From Opitutaceae bacterium (lineage in GTDB: Bacteria > Verrucomicrobiota > Verrucomicrobiia > Opitutales > Opitutaceae), in assembly GCA_023269585.1 (NCBI GenBank), contig JAHFTC010000041.1, positions 1 through 32,235 of the forward strand: 32,235 nt of DNA. Direction: 5' to 3'. Made by a program: the position numbers and the translations under genes. The notes under the pieces are model-generated. The model was not told the origin of the DNA. It saw nothing but the letters and a program-made list of their open reading frames with translations, and did no database searches. Below, in pieces: positions 23,729 through 32,235 of the stretch; within the stretch, counting starts at the first letter, position 1, and every line of letters begins with the position of its first letter.

Positions 23729-24910
23729 ATGTCTACATCCTTCGTCTTCTCCTCCGAGTCCGTGGGTGAAGGTCATCCCGACAAAGTCGCCGACCTGATC
23801 TCCGACAGCGTGCTCGACGCCTGCCTCGCGCAGGACCCGACCAGCCGCGTCGCCTGTGAGACCCTCGTGAAATCCAACCAGGTCGCCATCGCCGGTGAGA
23901 TCACCACGAAGGCGAAAATCAACTACGAGGAGGTCGTGCGCGCGGCCATCCGCGACATCGGCTACACCAACACCGACGACGTCTTCCACGCCGACCAGGT
24001 GTTCATCACCAACTGGCTCACCAAGCAGTCGCCCGACATCGCCCAGGGCGTCGACGCCAAGAAGGCCAAGGGCAAGAAGACCGCCGAGCAGGGCGCCGGC
24101 GACCAGGGCCTGATGTTCGGATACGCGTGCAACGAGACGCCCGAGCTCATGCCCACGCCGATCATCTTCGCGCACCGCCTCGGCCGGAAGCTCACCGAGA
24201 TCCGCAAGAGCGGCAAAGTGAAGTGGCTCCGCCCCGACGCCAAGTCGCAGGTCTCCGTCCGCTATGTCGACGGCAAGCCCACCGAGGTCGTCAACGTCGT
24301 CATCTCCACGCAGCACACCGCCGACGTCGAGCATGCCGAGATCGAGCAGTACCTCATCAAGAACGTTGTGAAGCCGGTCATCCCGGCCCACATGCTCACC
24401 GAGAACACCGAGTTCCTCATCAACCCGACCGGTCGCTTCGTCGTCGGCGGGCCGCAGGGCGACTCCGGTCTCACCGGCCGCAAGATCATCGTCGACACCT
24501 ACGGTGGCTGGGGCCGCCACGGCGGCGGCGCCTTCTCGGGCAAGGATCCGTCGAAGGTCGACCGCTCGGCCGCGTACATGTGCCGTTGGGTGGCGAAGAA
24601 CATCGTCGCTTCTGGTCTCGCGCCGATCGCGGAGCTGCAGCTCGCGTACGCCATCGGCTACCCGAACCCCGTGAGCGTGTTCGTGGATACGTTCGACACC
24701 GGCACCGTGCCCGATGCGATCATCGCCCAGGCCGTGCAGAAGGTCTTCAGCTTCAAGCCGGCCGACATCATCAAGCAGCTCAATCTCCTCCGCCCGATCT
24801 ACCGGCAGACGACCAACTATGGTCACTTCGGCAAGGATGATCTCCCGTGGGAGCAGACCAACAAGGTCGCCGCCCTCAAGTCCGCCGTGAAGGCGCTCTC
24901 GAAGGCCTGA
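23729..24910 (+). CDS. metK: S-adenosylmethionine synthetase
   Basis: 393 residues, usual length. It makes SAM from methionine and ATP in the cytoplasm. Motifs seen: '[16 protein letters not shown]' with His16 and Asp18 (ATP site), '[12 protein letters not shown]', '[18 protein letters not shown]' (phosphate loop), and '[12 protein letters not shown]'. A Lys-rich insert '[13 protein letters not shown]' precedes the GAGDQG loop. No Shine-Dalgarno site precedes the ATG; the leader is 'cctcttct'. It is followed by ahcY, with a hairpin between, so SAM is made and its demethylated product removed by neighbouring genes. The upstream leader may be a regulatory RNA. Confidence 0.97.
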   Translation: MSTSFVFSSESVGEGHPDKVADLISDSVLDACLAQDPTSRVACETLVKSNQVAIAGEITTKAKINYEEVVRAAIRDIGYTNTDDVFHADQVFITNWLTKQSPDIAQGVDAKKAKGKKTAEQGAGDQGLMFGYACNETPELMPTPIIFAHRLGRKLTEIRKSGKVKWLRPDAKSQVSVRYVDGKPTEVVNVVISTQHTADVEHAEIEQYLIKNVVKPVIPAHMLTENTEFLINPTGRFVVGGPQGDSGLTGRKIIVDTYGGWGRHGGGAFSGKDPSKVDRSAAYMCRWVAKNIVASGLAPIAELQLAYAIGYPNPVSVFVDTFDTGTVPDAIIAQAVQKVFSFKPADIIKQLNLLRPIYRQTTNYGHFGKDDLPWEQTNKVAALKSAVKALSKA

Positions 24911-24944
24911 GCCGGAGCCCGCCTCCAGCACCCGGAACCTCCTG

Positions 24945-24981
24945 CGCCGCGCGTTTCTTCCTGAGACGCGCGGCGTTTCCT
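24945..24981 (+). terminator. Hairpin with T-rich tail between metK and ahcY
   Basis: A perfect 10-bp stem (24945-24954 with 24966-24975, 11-nt loop) is followed by TTTCCTT. It may end metK transcripts, or act as an attenuator if read through into ahcY, whose ATG is 29 bp downstream. Confidence 0.6.
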
Positions 24982-25004
24982 TCAACACCGTTTCCTTTCC
25001 TCCT

Positions 25005-26414
25005 ATGTCCACCCAAGATTTCAAAGTCCGTGACCTCGCGCTCGCCGAACTCGGCCGCAAGGAGATCGCGATGGCCGAGGCCGAGATGCCCGGCCTCATG
25101 TCCGTCCGCGCCAAATACTCGAAGACCAAGCCGCTCGCCGGTGTCCGCATCACCGGTTCGTTGCACATGACCAACCAGACGGCCGTGCTCATCGAGACGC
25201 TCGTCGCCCTCGGCGCCGTCGTGCGCTGGGCCTCCTGCAACATCTTCTCCACCGTCGACAGCGCCGCCGCCGCGATCGCGAAGGCCGGCATCCCCGTCTT
25301 CGCCTGGAAGGGCGAGACGCTCGAGGAATACTGGGATCTCACCTGGCACGCCATCGTCGGCCCCGACGGCAAGGGCCCGCAGATGGTCGTCGACGACGGC
25401 GGCGACGTGACCCTCCTCCTCCACAAGGGCTACGAGATGGAGCAGGGTTCCGACTGGCTCAACTCCGCCTCCGGCTCCCACGAGGAGCAGGTCATCAAGA
25501 ACCTCCTCAAGAAGATCAAGGCCGCGCAGCCCGGGATCTTCACCGCCCTCGTCAAAGAGTGGCGCGGCGTCTCCGAGGAGACGACCACCGGCGTGCACCG
25601 CCTGTATCAGCTGCACGAAGTCGGCAAGCTCCTGGTGCCCGCGATCAACGTCAACGACTCCGTCACCAAGTCGAAGTTCGACAACCTCTACGGCTGTCGC
25701 GAGTCGCTGGCCGACGGCATCAAGCGCGCCACCGACGTCATGATCGCCGGCAAGGTCGCGGTCGTCTGCGGCTACGGCGATGTGGGCAAGGGCTCGGCGC
25801 ACTCGCTGCGCGGCTTCGGTGCCCGCGTCATCGTGACCGAGATCGACCCGATCAACGCCCTGCAGGCCGCGATGGAAGGTTTCGAGGTGAAGACCGTCGA
25901 GGACACCCTCGGCACGGGCGACATCTACGTCACCACCACCGGCAACTGCGACGTCCTCACCTACGAGCACCTCGCGGCGATGAAGGACAACGCGATCGTC
26001 TGCAACATCGGCCACTTCGACAACGAGATCCAGATCGCCCGCCTCAACACCGCCGCCGGCGTGAAGCGCGACAACATCAAGCCCCAGCTCGACCGCTACA
26101 CGTTCCCGCACGGCCGCTCGATCCTCGTGCTCGCCGAAGGCCGCCTCGTGAACCTCGGCTGCGCCAAGGGTCACCCGTCGTTCGTCATGTCGAACAGCTT
26201 CACCAACCAGGTGCTCGCGCAGATCGACCTCTGGAAGAACAAGGACACCTACAAGGTCGGCGTCTACCGCCTCTCCAAGGCACTCGACGAGGAGGTCGCC
26301 CGTCTTCACCTCGAGCAGATCGGCGTGAAGCTCACCAAGCTCACTGCCGCCCAGGCGAAGTACCTCGGCGTGTCGGTGGACGGTCCGTACAAGGCCGATC
26401 ACTACCGGTACTGA
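25005..26414 (+). CDS. ahcY: S-adenosylhomocysteine hydrolase
   Basis: 469 residues. It splits SAH into adenosine and homocysteine, relieving inhibition of methyltransferases. Seen: '[16 protein letters not shown]' with the conserved active-site His, '[19 protein letters not shown]' (usually ST-QDH-AAAA; the catalytic Asp is kept but Gln and His are Val and Ser), 'GETLEEYW', the NAD-binding '[13 protein letters not shown]' near residue 250, and the C-terminal '[10 protein letters not shown]'. The ATG follows a pyrimidine-rich leader 'tttcctttcctcct'. It forms a methyl-cycle pair with metK. Confidence 0.97.
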   Translation: MSTQDFKVRDLALAELGRKEIAMAEAEMPGLMSVRAKYSKTKPLAGVRITGSLHMTNQTAVLIETLVALGAVVRWASCNIFSTVDSAAAAIAKAGIPVFAWKGETLEEYWDLTWHAIVGPDGKGPQMVVDDGGDVTLLLHKGYEMEQGSDWLNSASGSHEEQVIKNLLKKIKAAQPGIFTALVKEWRGVSEETTTGVHRLYQLHEVGKLLVPAINVNDSVTKSKFDNLYGCRESLADGIKRATDVMIAGKVAVVCGYGDVGKGSAHSLRGFGARVIVTEIDPINALQAAMEGFEVKTVEDTLGTGDIYVTTTGNCDVLTYEHLAAMKDNAIVCNIGHFDNEIQIARLNTAAGVKRDNIKPQLDRYTFPHGRSILVLAEGRLVNLGCAKGHPSFVMSNSFTNQVLAQIDLWKNKDTYKVGVYRLSKALDEEVARLHLEQIGVKLTKLTAAQAKYLGVSVDGPYKADHYRY

Positions 26415-26453
26415 GACACTCTCCGGTGCTCGTCTGCCGAGCCACCTCTCTCG

Positions 26454-26488
26454 CAGCCGCGATCTCCCTCGGAGGTCGCGGCTGTTTC
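26454..26488 (+). terminator. Intrinsic terminator after ahcY
   Basis: A 14-bp stem with one G-T pair (26454-26467 with 26471-26484, 3-nt loop) is followed by TTTC. It lies 40 bp beyond the ahcY stop at 26414. The rest of 26489-26607 has no gene. Confidence 0.82.
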
Positions 26489-26607
26489 ATTCAATCGTCA
26501 GTTTTCCTTCCGGCCGCGGAGGGCTGACTTTCGACTGGTCGGAGCGTGCCGGTCTTGCACTGTGTCAGTACCCCTCCCCCCACCGATGCTAGCGACAACC
26601 TATTCCG

Positions 26608-27945
26608 ATGTTCCGATCCTCTTTCTGTCTGGTGGCCGGCCTCGCCGGCTGCGGTTGGCTCTTCGCCGTGGATGCCGCGGTGGCGCCGCCGGCGGCTGAG
26701 AACCCGCTTGCCGACGAGATCGCCCGTTCGACCAATGCCTTTGCGGCGGACCTGTACGCCCAGCTTCAAACCCGCCCGGGCAATCTCGCCTTCGCCCCGC
26801 TCGGGTTGATGCAGGCGCTGCTGCCCGTGGCGGCGGGCGCGGGGGAGGGGACCCGCGAGGAGTTTGCCCGGGTGCTGCATCTCGGGGTCCCGGTGCCGGA
26901 GGCGGCCGATGGACTCGCGGCGCTCACCCGACGGCTGCAACACGAAGCCGGCGGAGCCGATACCCTGGACTTCGCCAGTGCCCTCTGGGTGCGCGATTCG
27001 CTGGAGCTGCGTACCGAGTATGTGGATCTCCTTTGGCAACGCTGCCGGAGCGAGCTGCGCGGCGCGGATTTCGGACGGGGCGCCGTGGCGGCGCATTGGA
27101 TGAACCGCTGGATTGCGGACCGCACCGGTGGCCGGGTCGTCCGCATCGCGGACGAACGAACCCTCGGGCCGGAAATGTGCCTGGTGCCTGGTAGCGCGGT
27201 GTATTTCGAGGCGGAGTGGCTGGAGAGCTTTGATCCGCAAGCGACCGCGCCGGCGATTTTCCACTGGAAGACGGAGCGGGCGGCGCCCCCTGTGGCGCCG
27301 CCGGCGCCCAGCGACACCGAGGGTTTGCCCCCGACCGTATCTGAGTCCGTCCCGCCGGTCGTCGAGGTGCCGACGATGCGCCGGGTCGGCGCGTTGCGAC
27401 TCGCGGCACTTCCGGGGGTCCGCCTGCTGGAGCTTCCGTTCCGAGGTGACCGCTTCGCGCTGGTGGTGGCACTGCCGTCGGATGGCACGCCGCTGGCCGA
27501 GGTCGAGGCGGCGCTCGTGGCCGGCCGGCTGGCGGAGTGGATGGACGCGCTCAACAAGGCCGCGCCGCGCCAGATCGACGTGCGGCTCCCGCGCTTCAGG
27601 GCGGCGGAGACTTTGCCGGATCTGGGCGATGCACTCGCCGCGGCCGGCCTGCGCACGGCGTTTAACCGTGAGGGTGCGGCGAATCTCGATCTTTGCGGGG
27701 TGGACCTCTCCGGTGCGCCGCTGCATCTCACCGCGGTGAACCACCAGGTGAAGTTCTCGCTCTCGGAGCTCGGTGCTCGTGCTGCGGCGACAACCGTCAC
27801 GCCGGTCCACGAACCCCAGTACGACCGTCCGGTGGCGCCGCCGACGGCCTTCGAGGTGGACCGCCCCTTTCTCTTCTGGGTGGGCGAGCGGCAGAGCGGC
27901 TGCGTGCTTTTCCTCGGCCGCGTGGCCGATCCGGGAGTGGATTGA
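26608..27945 (+). CDS. Secreted serpin-family serine protease inhibitor
   Basis: 445 residues, somewhat longer than the usual 370-400. A signal peptide covers about residues 1-24. Serpin landmarks: 'NLAFAPLGLMQALLPVAAGAG' (59-79, usually SPxSi..AL), 'FASALWVRDSL', 'AVYFEAEWLESFDP' (197-210), and the C-terminal 'FEVDRPFLFWVGERQSG' then 'LFLGRVADP'. The reactive-loop hinge 'ELGARAAATT' (387-396) has the small residues of inhibitory serpins, which trap serine or cysteine proteases irreversibly. A proline-rich insert of about 30 residues (225-255) interrupts the stretch before 'VPTM'. Bacterial serpins probably guard against foreign proteases. Start chosen at the signal peptide; no Shine-Dalgarno is obvious. 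Confidence 0.9.
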   Translation: MFRSSFCLVAGLAGCGWLFAVDAAVAPPAAENPLADEIARSTNAFAADLYAQLQTRPGNLAFAPLGLMQALLPVAAGAGEGTREEFARVLHLGVPVPEAADGLAALTRRLQHEAGGADTLDFASALWVRDSLELRTEYVDLLWQRCRSELRGADFGRGAVAAHWMNRWIADRTGGRVVRIADERTLGPEMCLVPGSAVYFEAEWLESFDPQATAPAIFHWKTERAAPPVAPPAPSDTEGLPPTVSESVPPVVEVPTMRRVGALRLAALPGVRLLELPFRGDRFALVVALPSDGTPLAEVEAALVAGRLAEWMDALNKAAPRQIDVRLPRFRAAETLPDLGDALAAAGLRTAFNREGAANLDLCGVDLSGAPLHLTAVNHQVKFSLSELGARAAATTVTPVHEPQYDRPVAPPTAFEVDRPFLFWVGERQSGCVLFLGRVADPGVD

Positions 27946-28017
27946 GTCCGGTCCGGCACGGGCGGAAACCTGCGCTGTTGACCGTGGTGGTGTGTGCGGA
28001 TCGGCTGGGCGCCTCGC

Positions 28018-29724
28018 ATGCAACCCGCGCCGGACACTGCCCCCACGCCCTCGCCGAAATGCCGCTGCTCACGTCCGGTCGCAGGGCGGCTGCGGGATCT
28101 CGTGTGTTCCTGGTCCGGAGTCGAGGGCGCGGTGGCGCTGGCGCTGACGGTGCTGGCGGCGTGGTTGCACTGGGTTTTTCTCAACCACGCCGGCGCCCTC
28201 TGGCGTGACGAGGCGGCATTCGTGCACATCGCCACCCTCCCGACGTGGAGCGAGGTGTGGACGATGCAGGCGCTCGACCATTGCCCGTTGCTGCCGTTCG
28301 CGCTCGTCCGCGGGTGGGTGGCGCTGGGGCCGGGCGCGGGCGATTTCGGGTTGCGGGTGCTCGGGGCCGGCCTGGGTGTGGCTTTGTTGGCGACGCTGTG
28401 GTTCGCGGCCCGGACGGTACGCGGCGGGGCGCCGCTGCTGGCGCTGGCGTTGTTGGCGACAAATCTCACGGTCGTCCGCTTCACCGCGTCGTTGCGTGGT
28501 TATGGGCTCGGGTGCGTGCTGGGGGTGCTGACGTTCGCGTTGGTGTGGCGGGTGGTGCAGCGGCCGACGTGGCGCCGTGCGGCTCTCGCTGCGGTCGTGG
28601 CGGTGCTGAGCGTGCAGTCGCTCTACCAGAACGCCTTCTTCCTGTTCGCCGCGGGCTGTGGTGGGATGCTTGTGGGCGCGCTGCGGCGCGATTGGCGCGC
28701 CGTGGGCCTGATCGCGGCCGTGGGCCTGGTCGCGGCGTTGTCGCTCGCTCCCTACGTACCGTTGCTCCGGCACGCGCAGGACGCCTATGTGATCGTGAAG
28801 AGAGGTTTCGATCCTGAGACGGGGTGGGAGAATCTTGCGCTCGCGGCCGGCCATCCGTGGGCGGGGGCGATCTGGATCTGGTGCGGGCTGGTCGTGGCCT
28901 CGATTATGGCGGCGCTGGTCGCGCTTTGGCGGTGCCGCGGCGTGCCCGGTCGGGATGGGGAGGCTGGCGCGGTCGTGTTTGCCGGCACGGCGCTGCCGGT
29001 GGGCATCGGCGGGTTCGCGGTGTTTCTGCACACGGCGGATTTTCCGACGCACGCTTGGTACTACGTCCCGCTGCTGGTTTTTGGCGCCGTGTGCATCGAC
29101 GTCGCGCTGCCCGCAGCCCAGCGCGTGGTCCGCCGGGCCACGCCGGTCGTGGCGGTGGCGGCTGCGGTGGCAGCGCTGCTCGTCGGGCCGGCGACGTTGC
29201 GCCTGCGGCAGACGAACATCGACCAGTTGGCGGCGCACCTGGCCCGTGAGGCCCAACCGGGAGACTTCATCCTCGTCCACCCGTGGTATGCAGGAATCAC
29301 CTTCGCCCGCTATTATCGGGGCCCGGTGAAATGGGACACGCTGCCGCCGCTCGCTGATCACGGCCTGCACCGCTACGACCTGCTCAAGGAGCGGTTGCAG
29401 GCGGAGGATCCGGTGCAACCGGTGCTGGCTGCGATTGCGGACGCACTGCGTGCGGGGCGTCGGGTCTGGGTCGTGGGCGGGATCCCGATCTCGCCCCAAC
29501 CGCCGCCGACGCTGCCGCCGGCGCCCCGCGGTCCCCGCGGGTGGGAGGACGAGCCGTATTCACAGATTTGGGGGGCGCAGGCCGGGCATGTGCTTGCGTT
29601 GCGGGCGACCCACGGCGTCGTCGCGGTGGATCCGAGCGGCGCGGCGGTCAGTCCGTACGAGAATGCGGCGCTGCTCGAATTTTCCGGCTGGCGCTGGCAG
29701 GCTCCGGTGTACTCCCCGTGGTGA
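28018..29724 (+). CDS. GT39-type (PMT/ArnT-like) membrane glycosyltransferase
   Basis: 568 residues from ATG at 28018; a GTG at 27994 is an alternative. A short basic N-terminus is followed by about ten hydrophobic segments over residues 35-390. The first extracytoplasmic loop has the catalytic-type Asp-Glu in 'GALWRDEAAF' (about 60-69), as in GT-C enzymes. The C-terminal third is soluble and probably periplasmic, with a proline-rich stretch ('ISPQPPPTLPPAP'). GT-C enzymes use polyprenyl-phosphate sugars and modify proteins or lipids outside the membrane. The serpin lies upstream and two more glycosyltransferases downstream. The acceptor is unknown. Confidence 0.78.
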   Translation: MQPAPDTAPTPSPKCRCSRPVAGRLRDLVCSWSGVEGAVALALTVLAAWLHWVFLNHAGALWRDEAAFVHIATLPTWSEVWTMQALDHCPLLPFALVRGWVALGPGAGDFGLRVLGAGLGVALLATLWFAARTVRGGAPLLALALLATNLTVVRFTASLRGYGLGCVLGVLTFALVWRVVQRPTWRRAALAAVVAVLSVQSLYQNAFFLFAAGCGGMLVGALRRDWRAVGLIAAVGLVAALSLAPYVPLLRHAQDAYVIVKRGFDPETGWENLALAAGHPWAGAIWIWCGLVVASIMAALVALWRCRGVPGRDGEAGAVVFAGTALPVGIGGFAVFLHTADFPTHAWYYVPLLVFGAVCIDVALPAAQRVVRRATPVVAVAAAVAALLVGPATLRLRQTNIDQLAAHLAREAQPGDFILVHPWYAGITFARYYRGPVKWDTLPPLADHGLHRYDLLKERLQAEDPVQPVLAAIADALRAGRRVWVVGGIPISPQPPPTLPPAPRGPRGWEDEPYSQIWGAQAGHVLALRATHGVVAVDPSGAAVSPYENAALLEFSGWRWQAPVYSPW

Positions 29725-29791
29725 CGCGGCCGAGGCGGTGGCGCTACGGCGCGGACTTTGCGATTGCGCAGGGGCGAGGCGGGGCGATGGC

Positions 29792-31459
29792 ATGAACGGA
29801 ATGGATCAGCCCCCGCCCACGTCCGAACTCTCGTCCCAGCGCCCGTGGTGGCGGCATCCTGCCCTGGGTCTGGCGTTGATGGCGGTGGTGGTGTTGGTCG
29901 TGTGCGCGGTGCGGTGGCGGCTACGCGAGTTTCCCCTCGAACGCGACGAGGGCGAGTACGCCTACATGGGGCGGTTGATCCTCGAGGGCGGAGCGCCCTA
30001 CGGCGAGGCGGCCAACATGAAGTGGCCGGGCACCTGGCTGGCTTATGCGGCGCTCATGGCCGTCTTCGGGCAGACGACGGCGGGCATCCACACCGGGCTG
30101 CTGCTGGTGAACCTCGCGAGCACGCTCCTGCTCTTTGTCCTCGCGCGGCGGATCTGTGGCACGGTCGGTGGCGCGGTGGCGGCCGGCGCCCATGCCGTTT
30201 TGTCGCTGGGCACGCCCGTGCTCGGTCTGGCAGCACACGCGAACCACTTTGTCGTGGTGTGTGCGCTCGGCGGTTTTGTTGTGCTCCATGGAGCGGAGCG
30301 GCCCGGGATCGGCCGGCTGTTCTGGGCCGGACTGCTGTTTGGGCTCGCCGGCTTGATGAAACAGGCCGGAGCGTTTTTCGGTCTGCTCGCCTTCGGTTGG
30401 CTGCTGCTCCGGGAGTTGCGGGAGGCATGGCGGTCGCGCGGCTGGGCGGGGGCGGCGGTGCGCCTGCTGGCGCTCGGGAGCGGCGGTCTCGTTCCGCTCG
30501 GTGTGGCGGCGCTGTGGATCTGGCGGTCCGGCGCCTGGGAACCGTTCTGGTGGTGGGGCGTGGTCTATGCGAAGGCGTATGCATCGATGGTGTCGCCCGC
30601 GCAGGGGTGGCCCTATGCGGCGGAGGTCCTAAGCTCGTTGCTTCGTCACGCGCCGGTGCTGGTGGTTCTCGCGGGGGTGGGCTTGGTCGTGCTGTTTTGC
30701 CGCGCGGCGTTGCGCCGCTGGCGCTGGTGGCTGCTCGCGCTCACGGCCGTCGCGGCGGCGGCGGTGTGTCCCGGTTGGTATTTTAGACCCCATTACTTCC
30801 TGCTCCTCCTCCCACCGGCGGCGGTGTTGTGCGGCGTGGCGGTGGTGGGGGGAACGGACTGGCTGGCGCGGCGGTGCCCGCGCTGGCCCTTGGCGGTCCT
30901 GCCGCTGCTGCTGGCCGCCGCCGGCACGGCGCAGGTTCTGTGGGCGGACCGGGAGGTTTTCTTCCGGCTTACACCGGCGGAGGCCTGCAAGAAGGTCTAC
31001 GGGATCAATCCGTTTTCGGAGTCGATGGAGATCGCCCGGTTTCTGCGCGAGCACACCGCGCCGGACACCCGGCTGGCGATCCTCGGCTCGGAGCCGCAGA
31101 TTCTTTTCTATGCCAACCGGCGGGCGGTCACGCCGTTCCTCTACACCTATCCGTTGCTCGAATCGCAACCGTATGCGCGGGGGATGCAGCGGGAGTTTGC
31201 CCAGCGGGTCGAGGCGGCCGATCCCGATTACCTGGTGCTGGTGCGGATCGATGTCTCGTGGTTGGCCGCGCCCGGCGCAGAACTGTGGATCTTCGACTGG
31301 ATCGCCGAGTACCAGCGCGGCTTCGACCTCGTCGGTCTGGTGGACATCTATCCGGACCGGGCGGGCGAGTTCCGCTGGTTCGACCGGCCGACGCCGACCC
31401 AACCGAAGACGAATTGGTGGGTGGCGATTTTGCGCAACAAGCGGCTCGCCCCCGACTGA
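29792..31459 (+). CDS. GT39-family membrane glycosyltransferase
   Basis: 555 residues from ATG at 29792, after a weak G-rich leader; an ATG at 29801 is also possible. The frame is open upstream to 29435 but overlaps the preceding gene there and was rejected. After a first membrane helix (about 25-45) comes the acidic loop motif 'LERDEGEYAYMGRLI' (about 50-65) with the Asp-Glu pair of GT39/ArnT-like enzymes. About ten further membrane segments run to residue 390, and a soluble C-terminal domain follows ('LAILGSEPQILFYANRRAV'). It probably transfers a sugar from a polyprenyl-phosphate donor; the neighbouring GT2 gene could supply that donor. Confidence 0.85.
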   Translation: MNGMDQPPPTSELSSQRPWWRHPALGLALMAVVVLVVCAVRWRLREFPLERDEGEYAYMGRLILEGGAPYGEAANMKWPGTWLAYAALMAVFGQTTAGIHTGLLLVNLASTLLLFVLARRICGTVGGAVAAGAHAVLSLGTPVLGLAAHANHFVVVCALGGFVVLHGAERPGIGRLFWAGLLFGLAGLMKQAGAFFGLLAFGWLLLRELREAWRSRGWAGAAVRLLALGSGGLVPLGVAALWIWRSGAWEPFWWWGVVYAKAYASMVSPAQGWPYAAEVLSSLLRHAPVLVVLAGVGLVVLFCRAALRRWRWWLLALTAVAAAAVCPGWYFRPHYFLLLLPPAAVLCGVAVVGGTDWLARRCPRWPLAVLPLLLAAAGTAQVLWADREVFFRLTPAEACKKVYGINPFSESMEIARFLREHTAPDTRLAILGSEPQILFYANRRAVTPFLYTYPLLESQPYARGMQREFAQRVEAADPDYLVLVRIDVSWLAAPGAELWIFDWIAEYQRGFDLVGLVDIYPDRAGEFRWFDRPTPTQPKTNWWVAILRNKRLAPD

Positions 31460-31494
31460 CGCCCGCCCACACTCGCCGGTCCTTCCTCTCCCCC

Positions 31495-32235
31495 ATGTTC
31501 AACGGCAAGAAAGTCGTGGTCGTCATGCCGGCGTACAACGCCGAGAAGACCCTGCGCGCCACCTATGACGAGGTGCTGGCGCAGGGCGTGGTCGATCTGG
31601 TCATCCTCGTCGACGACGGCAGCCGCGACCGCACCGTCGAGCTGGCGCGCACGCTGCCGCAGGTGCTCGTCCATGTCCACGAGCGCAATCAGGGCTACGG
31701 CGGCAACCAGAAGAGCTGCTACCGCCTCGCGCTGGAGCAGGGGGCCGATGTCGTGATCATGGTGCACCCTGATTATCAGTACACACCGCTGCTCATTCCG
31801 GCGATGGCCTCGATGATCGGCAACGGCCTCTACCACTTCGTGATGGGCTCGCGCATCCTCGGCGGCCACGCGCTGCGCGGCGGCATGCCGTGGTGGAAAT
31901 ACGTCGCCAACCGCGGTCTCACCGCGGTGCAGAACTTCCTGCTCGGCGCCAAGCTCTCCGAGTACCACACCGGCTACCGCGCCTATTCGCGCGAGCTGCT
32001 CGGAAGACTCGATTTCTCGGCGAACTCCGACGACTTCGTCTTCGACAGCGAGTTCATCGCCCAGGCGCTCTGGCTCGGCTACCCGATCGCCGAGGTGAGC
32101 TGCCCGACGAAGTACTTCCCCGAGGCCTCCTCGATCAATTTCCGCCGCAGCGTGGTCTACGGCTTCGGCTGTTTGCGCGTGGCGTTCCGGTTCTTCTTCA
32201 GCCGCAGACTCGGGCTGAACAAGCCGCCGTTCCTG
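31495..32235 (+). CDS. GT2-family glycosyltransferase, polyprenyl-phosphate sugar synthase-like (3' end beyond the window)
   Basis: 247 residues to the window edge, with no stop. The GT-A fold begins at once: 'VVVVMPAYNAEKTL', 'VILVDDGSRDRT' (nucleotide-sugar site), 'NQGYGGNQKSCY', and 'VVIMVHPDYQYTP', where the usual DxD is replaced by H-P-D. 'MGSRILGGHALRGGMPWWKY' follows. The family moves a sugar from a nucleotide to a polyprenyl phosphate or other acceptor on the cytoplasmic face. Being next to two GT-C enzymes, it may make their donor lipid. The leader is C/T-rich with no Shine-Dalgarno site ('ccttcctctccccc'). Confidence 0.9.
   Translation, partial: MFNGKKVVVVMPAYNAEKTLRATYDEVLAQGVVDLVILVDDGSRDRTVELARTLPQVLVHVHERNQGYGGNQKSCYRLALEQGADVVIMVHPDYQYTPLLIPAMASMIGNGLYHFVMGSRILGGHALRGGMPWWKYVANRGLTAVQNFLLGAKLSEYHTGYRAYSRELLGRLDFSANSDDFVFDSEFIAQALWLGYPIAEVSCPTKYFPEASSINFRRSVVYGFGCLRVAFRFFFSRRLGLNKPPFL

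Overview
This is a GC-rich, gene-dense bacterial chromosome window. Protein styles and gene content (a large PpiD-like SurA_N protein, a GYF_2 membrane protein, a bacterial serpin, a receiver-kinase plus PilB cassette, and scarce Shine-Dalgarno sites with C/T-rich leaders) suggest a member of the Verrucomicrobiota, perhaps Opitutaceae. That assignment is my inference; no rRNA or tRNA is present to confirm it. No phage, insertion sequence, CRISPR array or replication origin was seen.

Layout. 1-7.0 kb, minus strand: the 5' part of a TolC-like outer-membrane factor (cut by the window edge), a membrane-anchored PpiD/SurA-like periplasmic chaperone, a YihY/BrkB membrane protein, a GYF_2 membrane protein and argS. 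7.0-8.4 kb, plus: a thymidine-phosphorylase-family enzyme whose active-site loop departs strongly from the family. 8.5-10.9 kb, minus: two translationally coupled secreted proteins (a beta-propeller and a YwqK-like protein). 11.0-11.65 kb, plus: a GNAT acetyltransferase that overlaps, tail to tail, an Old Yellow Enzyme gene. 12.8-18.6 kb, minus: an ETF-quinone-oxidoreductase-like flavoprotein and a long acyl-CoA dehydrogenase, probably electron-transfer partners. They are separated by a repeat-rich island with a decayed VapC remnant, its surviving antitoxin, and an intact Phd/PIN toxin-antitoxin pair. 18.8-23.5 kb, minus: dtd, then a tight signalling cassette of HPt protein, PilB/GspE ATPase, a 64-residue unknown, a CheY-like receiver and a receiver-histidine kinase (transcribed in the reverse order). 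23.6-26.4 kb, plus: metK and ahcY, the core of the activated-methyl cycle, with a metK leader that can fold in mutually exclusive ways. 26.6-32.2 kb, plus: a serpin, two GT39-type membrane glycosyltransferases and a GT2 polyprenyl-phosphate sugar synthase-like gene cut by the window end.

The best leads for unusual biology are the altered thymidine-phosphorylase-family active site, the metK leader RNA, the phosphorelay cassette built around a PilB-type ATPase with an unrecognised small protein, and a set of short degenerate tandem repeats that sit just upstream of genes. Many genes start behind pyrimidine-rich leaders with no Shine-Dalgarno sequence.
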